Of a stretch of 9,508 nt of DNA, positions 6,858 through 9,508 are shown one piece after another. The notes under the pieces were generated by a model that was given only the letters and a program-made list of their open reading frames with translations, searched no databases and was not told where the DNA came from. A program made the position numbers and the translations under genes. Source of the DNA: Fusobacteriaceae bacterium (GTDB lineage: Bacteria; Fusobacteriota; Fusobacteriia; Fusobacteriales; Fusobacteriaceae); the NCBI GenBank assembly GCA_016938425.1, contig JAFGUR010000052.1:1-9508 (forward strand), given 5' to 3'. Positions within the stretch are counted from its first letter, which is position 1; the number at the start of each line of letters is the position of its first letter.

Positions 6858-6960
6858 TCCTTATAAATTTATATATAATGTGTCCAGCAACCTTTGCCTT
6901 AGGATAATCTAAGCCGAAAGGCTTAGATTATCCTAAGGCGTAACAAAGTGTAGTAGGTCG
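6817..6960 (+). repeat. 144-nt structured intergenic repeat, copy 2, overlapping the helicase 3' end
   Basis: It starts CCTTGGAC within the helicase gene and ends GTAGTAGGTCG. In order it holds a hairpin with stem TTGGAC/GTCCAA (6819-6824, 6830-6835), ACCTCG, a small hairpin AAACG-TGA-CGTTT (6843-6855), an AT-rich stretch, a perfect 20-bp hairpin (6896-6939) and CGTAACAAAGTGTAGTAGGT. Copy 1 (2468-2611, other strand) is the same length and has the same order of end hairpin, AACCxCG, large hairpin and 3' box. The centres do not align well. It lies in the convergent gap between the helicase and zinc-ribbon genes. Confidence 0.75.
6896..6939. other. Perfect 20-bp hairpin with a GAAA tetraloop
   Basis: Positions 6896-6915 and 6920-6939 are perfectly complementary over 20 bp around a GAAA loop (TTTC on the other strand). 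No T-run follows on either side, so it is not a classical terminator. On the plus strand the GNRA loop would make a very stable RNA hairpin. CTTTG (6892-6896) and CAAAG (6944-6948) could extend it across a bulge. Confidence 0.9.
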
Positions 6961-6966
6961 GGTTTT

Positions 6967-7004
6967 TTAGATAAATTTAGACTTTAAAAGTCTTAGTTTA
7001 TCTT
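6967..7004. other. Second long hairpin downstream of repeat copy 2
   Basis: Two 17-nt arms around positions 6968-7003 (TAGATAAATTTAGAC against the mirrored GTCTTAGTTTATCT) pair at 15 of 17 positions. The flanking GGG (6960-6962) and GCCC (7010-7013) could close a longer stem. Together with 6817-6960 this makes about 200 nt of nearly continuous stem-loops. The rest of 6858-7056 shows no gene. Confidence 0.5.
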
Positions 7005-7056
7005 AATGAAGCCCAAGATCTTAGAAACTATTTCTAGTTCAAATAATCCTAAATAA

Positions 7057-7296
7057 CTATCTTTTTCTATTTTTAAAGTGATACTTAGCTACATTCATTC
7101 TATACTTGAACGTATTTTTTATATCAACTAAAGTTTTAATAAAGTCCTTAAACACTCTTCCAATTTTTAGATTAAATTTATTAAAAGAGTTTAATTTATA
7201 CACTGCCTTACAATAGGGACATCTATATTTTCCTTTTTTATTAAGGATTTTCATATCTTTTTTACAAGTTTTACATTTAACTATAATTTTATCCAA
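7057..7296 (-). CDS. Small zinc-ribbon protein
   Basis: A basic protein of about 79 aa. An N-terminal CKTC followed 14 residues later by CPYC (two Cys-x2-Cys knuckles) forms a classical zinc ribbon, and the RCPYCKAVYKL segment resembles rubredoxin-type or MJ0042-like ribbons. The C-terminal half is Lys/Arg-rich and helical (FKDFIKTLVDIKNTFKYRMN), with potential to bind nucleic acid or membrane surfaces. The longest frame starts at GTG 7305, but that codon overlaps the GAGG ribosome site. TTG 7296, eight bases beyond GAGG, fits better and gives MDKIIVKCKTC. It has its own promoter and is divergent from the SpoIIAA-like gene. The exact function is unknown. Confidence 0.78.
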   Translation of the reverse strand: MDKIIVKCKTCKKDMKILNKKGKYRCPYCKAVYKLNSFNKFNLKIGRVFKDFIKTLVDIKNTFKYRMNVAKYHFKNRKR

Positions 7297-7313
7297 AATT
7301 ACCACCTCAAGTA

Positions 7314-7342
7314 ATTATATCTCAATTCAAGAATCTAAACAA
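7314..7342 (-). promoter_or_regulatory. Sigma-70 promoter of the zinc-ribbon gene
   Basis: On the minus strand, TTGTTT (7342-7337) and a perfect TATAAT (7319-7314) are separated by exactly 17 nt. The transcript would begin almost at the GAGG ribosome site, so the leader is very short. Confidence 0.65.
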
Positions 7343-7368
7343 GAGGATATTAAAAGCTTGAGAATTTC

Positions 7369-7397
7369 TTGACAAGCATACTATAAAAGTATAAAAT
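7369..7397 (+). promoter_or_regulatory. Sigma-70 promoter of the SpoIIAA-like gene
   Basis: A perfect TTGACA (7369-7374) and TAAAAT (7392-7397) are 17 nt apart. The spacer and -10 contain a small palindrome, ATACT-ATAAA-AGTAT (7378-7392), that could serve as an operator. Confidence 0.7.
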
Positions 7398-7428
7398 GTC
7401 TTAAAAAATAACATTTTTAGGAGTTAGC

Positions 7429-7791
7429 ATGGAAGTTAAATGGATTGAATATAATGGAAAAAAAATACTGTTTTCTGATTATGAAGGTTGCAAAACTTCA
7501 GAGGAAATGATAAATATATTATATAAAGAAGTTGATATTTTGGAGAAACAAGAAAACAAAACTCTAGTTATAGCAAATTACAATAATTCTTTTGGTTCTA
7601 CTGAATATATGAATATATTAAAAGAAACAGGTAAGACTGTTCTTTCTAAAAAAATAGAAAAAACAGCTACTATGGGAATTACTGGATTTAAAGAAGCTTT
7701 ATTTAAAAGTTATATTTTCTTTTCAGGCCAAAAAAATGTAAAACTTTTTTATGATAAAGAATCGGCTTTAGACTGGTTAACGGAAGATTAA
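7429..7791 (+). CDS. SpoIIAA-like (STAS/SEC14 domain) protein
   Basis: A 120-aa single-domain cytoplasmic protein. The pattern of an N-terminal strand pair (VKWIEYNGKKILFSDYEG), a strand with Asn/Asp at its end (KTLVIANYNNSFGS), a helix carrying TGKTVLSKKIEKTATMGITG, and a C-terminal KLFYDKESALDWL is what I associate with small STAS/SEC14-fold proteins annotated as SpoIIAA-like. These may bind lipids or act in regulation, but their roles are mostly unknown. It has AGGAG five bases before the ATG and a strong promoter of its own, and it is monocistronic. No phosphorylatable-serine motif of true anti-anti-sigma factors is evident. The family call rests on pattern memory, so it is moderate. Confidence 0.72.
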   Translation: MEVKWIEYNGKKILFSDYEGCKTSEEMINILYKEVDILEKQENKTLVIANYNNSFGSTEYMNILKETGKTVLSKKIEKTATMGITGFKEALFKSYIFFSGQKNVKLFYDKESALDWLTED

Positions 7792-7805
7792 AAGGGATAC
7801 AACAC

Positions 7806-7842
7806 AATAAAAACCCAAACTAAATTAGTTCAGATTTTTATT
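7806..7842 (-). terminator. Terminator of the lipoprotein gene
   Basis: In minus-strand RNA the 17-nt arms (7842-7826 and 7822-7806) pair completely around a 3-nt loop if G-U pairs are allowed, and the descending arm ends in UUUUU. On the plus strand the same positions give A-C mismatches, so the structure is stronger for the minus-strand lipoprotein mRNA. It may still help end the SpoIIAA-like transcript. The lipoprotein TAA stop (7843-7841) overlaps the stem base. Confidence 0.75.
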
Positions 7843-9043
7843 ATTCTAATATTTTTTGAAGTTCTCTTTTTATTTTTTCTGATAACGTTTCTGAAACTTT
7901 ATTTATCATATCAAAATCAGATAATAATTCTCTATCTAGTATAGACTTTTCATTAGGATAATTTTCTCCTACAAAAATTTGTGAAGTATGGCTATCTTTA
8001 AATTCATCTGATATTACTCCTTGTTTCACTACAGATTTTGTCTTTAAATCAATTAGGCTGTAATTTATAGCCATTTTAACTATAGATTCTTTATAGCTTT
8101 TAATTTCTGTATATTTTTTTTCTTCATAGGTTGCTAAAGAATCTAAAGTTTTTGGTAAAGTCCATATAGCATCACTTTTTATTATCCCATTAACATTTTT
8201 TTTCACTTCATACCAAGTTTTATTAGTATAATTTGTTGATACTTTTGGCTTGGTAAAATTTATATTTGAAATTTCAATATCTAAAAAATAATTAGTATCT
8301 TTAAGTTCATTTTCAGTAAAATTCTTACTAAGTAAGGTTTCTTTAGTTAGTTTTAAATTTTCACCTTTCACAAATCTTGTATACTCATTAATACTTGAGT
8401 CATTCATTAGTAAATTAAACATTTTATTACTCAATAAATTACCAACATTTAAATAATTAAACTCTTTTTTTATATCAAAATAAACTACTTTCTGCATAGC
8501 AAGTTCTTTGGTTTCTTTATATCTATCAAAAACATCAAGGTATCTTGGATTATAATCATAACTTTTCTTATAAAGTTTATTTATAGTTTTATAATCAAAA
8601 CTAGTCTGTCTAGGGGTGTAATTTTTAGCTGCTTCATAATAAGCTTTTGATGTTTCTAAAGTCCAAGTTCTAATGTCTTCTGATTCAATCTTAAAATGTA
8701 AAAGAGCAAAAGTTTCTGCTCTAAGTCTTGATACATTTCTGTAAAGAAGCACCATTTTTTCTGTTTCATTGGCATAATTTATTAAATTTCCTGTTTGCTT
8801 TATATCAAGTATTTGATTTTCTTGTTTTTTTATAGCTTCAGAATATATTTCATTCAACCCTTCAATCGCTGGCTTATATTTAAAGTCATTAACCAAAGCA
8901 TTAGTAAACTCTAAAACAGCATCATAATAGTTTCCACTTTTAGCATATTTTTCTGCTGAATTTACGCTTCTCCCCTTTGTAGTAAGAGCTCTACAAGAAG
9001 TTATCATTATTAAAATCATTACTAAACTAAAAATCTTTTTCAT
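7841..9043 (-). CDS. Lipoprotein with N-terminal TPR-like helices
   Basis: 400 aa, exported and lipid-anchored. The first 16 residues (MKKIFSLVMILIMITS) precede Cys17 in a lipobox, ITSC. After that, SAEKYAKSGNYYDAVLEFTNALVNDFKYKPAIEGL (about 29-63) reads as a tetratricopeptide-type helix pair, followed by more helical sequence to about residue 185. The C-terminal half has beta-like strands with many Thr/Tyr/Asn residues (FLDIEISNINF, KTWYEVKKNVNGII) and ends in an amphipathic helix. I do not recognise a named family. The signals suggest an envelope protein, perhaps in assembly or scaffolding. The ATG has a perfect AAGGAGG four bases upstream. It is a single-gene unit with a terminator overlapping its stop; a TATAAT lies at 9101-9096 without a clear -35. 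Confidence 0.85.
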   Translation of the reverse strand: MKKIFSLVMILIMITSCRALTTKGRSVNSAEKYAKSGNYYDAVLEFTNALVNDFKYKPAIEGLNEIYSEAIKKQENQILDIKQTGNLINYANETEKMVLLYRNVSRLRAETFALLHFKIESEDIRTWTLETSKAYYEAAKNYTPRQTSFDYKTINKLYKKSYDYNPRYLDVFDRYKETKELAMQKVVYFDIKKEFNYLNVGNLLSNKMFNLLMNDSSINEYTRFVKGENLKLTKETLLSKNFTENELKDTNYFLDIEISNINFTKPKVSTNYTNKTWYEVKKNVNGIIKSDAIWTLPKTLDSLATYEEKKYTEIKSYKESIVKMAINYSLIDLKTKSVVKQGVISDEFKDSHTSQIFVGENYPNEKSILDRELLSDFDMINKVSETLSEKIKRELQKILE

Positions 9044-9230
9044 TTTTCCTCCTTGAATTCAATTAAAAACTATATTAAAAATCGTTTTTAAGCAAATTAT
9101 AGCCTTTATAAATACATCTTGACATATTTTCTAGACTAGTGCTGGTTTCAAATTAAAAACGCTTCAATATCGATTTTAAGAAGTTTTATGGCATTTTTAC
9201 AATTATACTACAATTTTGTCAAAAAATAAA

Positions 9231-9256
9231 AAAATCTAGCTTTATAAGCTAGATAA
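9231..9256 (-). terminator. Terminator of the tRNA operon
   Basis: On the minus strand a 9-bp perfect stem, ATCTAGCTT/AAGCTAGAT (arms 9254-9246 and 9242-9234), closes a 3-nt loop and is followed by a T7 run. It begins 12 nt after the tRNA-Asp 3' end. The remaining sequence 9055-9230 is AT-rich leader with no gene that I can see. Confidence 0.88.
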
Positions 9257-9266
9257 AATTTCTAAA

Positions 9267-9344
9267 TGGCGGGAGCGACGAGGCTCGAACTCGCGACCTC
9301 CTGCGTGACAGGCAGGCGCTCTAACCAAACTGAGCTACGCCCCC
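9267..9344 (-). tRNA. tRNA-Asp (GTC)
   Basis: A full cloverleaf with CCA encoded. The acceptor GGGGGCG pairs with CGCTCCC (one G-U), the D-arm is AGCTCAG, the anticodon loop CTGTCAC carries GTC (9309-9307), and the T-loop is GTTCGAG. It is the last gene of the operon. Confidence 0.97.
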
Positions 9345-9349
9345 ATTTA

Positions 9350-9425
9350 TGGTGGTCCCAACAGGACTTGAACCTGTGACCCCCTGCTTGTAAGGCAGGT
9401 GCTCTCCCAACTGAGCTATAGGACC
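9350..9425 (-). tRNA. tRNA-Val (TAC)
   Basis: 76 nt with encoded CCA. The acceptor GGTCCTA pairs with TGGGACC, the anticodon loop CTTACAA carries TAC (9392-9390), and the T-loop is GTTCAAG. It is the middle gene, five nt from each neighbour. Confidence 0.97.
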
Positions 9426-9430
9426 TTATA

Positions 9431-9506
9431 TGGTGCCTTGAGGCGGAATCGAACCACCGACACGAAGATTTTCAGTCTTCTGCTCTACCGACTGAGCTAT
9501 CAAGGC
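9431..9506 (-). tRNA. tRNA-Phe (GAA)
   Basis: 76 nt with encoded CCA. The acceptor GCCTTGA pairs perfectly with TCAAGGC, the anticodon loop CTGAAAA carries GAA (9473-9471), and the T-loop is GTTCGAT. It is transcribed first in this window; the operon promoter, and perhaps further tRNAs, lie beyond the right edge. Confidence 0.97.
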
Positions 9507-9508
9507 AA

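Noticed and set aside
6896..6960. Helicase terminator
   Set aside because: The hairpin is strong but is followed by GCGTAACAAAG with no T-run, and the T6 at 6963 follows no immediate stem.
9119..9124. Plus-strand TTGACA as a promoter
   Set aside because: There is no -10 at 16-18 nt and no plus-strand gene downstream before the minus-strand tRNAs.
9267..9506. tRNA genes as the attachment site of the integrase
   Set aside because: The tRNAs are about 8 kb from the recombinase, intact, and no tRNA 3'-end duplicate was seen near 1-160.

Overview
The window is very AT-rich. It combines Gram-positive-looking expression signals (strong GGAGG-type ribosome sites, TTGACA/TATAAT promoters) with diderm envelope proteins: a signal-peptide protein that looks like an outer-membrane beta-barrel, and a lipobox lipoprotein. 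That combination best fits the Fusobacteriota (Fusobacterium or a close relative). This is an inference from composition and gene style, not from a database match.

Layout, left to right. A minus-strand tyrosine recombinase (158-1162) carries the full catalytic set and a clear terminator, and its downstream region is framed by a 26-bp inverted repeat. Divergent from it is a two-gene plus-strand operon: an unrecognised 182-aa protein and a Nudix ADP-ribose pyrophosphatase. A structured non-coding repeat (2468-2611) and a TTCG-loop terminator separate this from a minus-strand pair, an AbrB-family regulator followed 9 nt later by a protein with a HEPN-like Rx4H motif. That pairing resembles a toxin-antitoxin or defence module, but this is not proven. 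Next comes the minus-strand beta-barrel candidate (3776-4612), then a plus-strand UvrD-like SF1A helicase (4776-6857). The 3' end of the helicase gene runs into a second copy of the structured repeat (6817-6960), which includes a perfect 20-bp GAAA-capped hairpin. After it come a small minus-strand zinc-ribbon protein and a divergent plus-strand SpoIIAA-like (STAS/SEC14) protein that share a 123-nt promoter region. The window ends with a minus-strand lipoprotein and a minus-strand tRNA operon (transcribed Phe-Val-Asp) with its own terminator.

Most genes are short transcription units with their own promoter and terminator, so the window looks like a chromosomal patchwork rather than one pathway. 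The two most unusual items are the 144-nt structured repeat, with two copies in opposite orientation, each in a convergent intergenic gap and each reading in the same sense as the gene upstream of it, and the AbrB-HEPN gene pair. Several starts given by the longest reading frame overlap the ribosome-binding site, so I moved them downstream, in two cases to a TTG codon.
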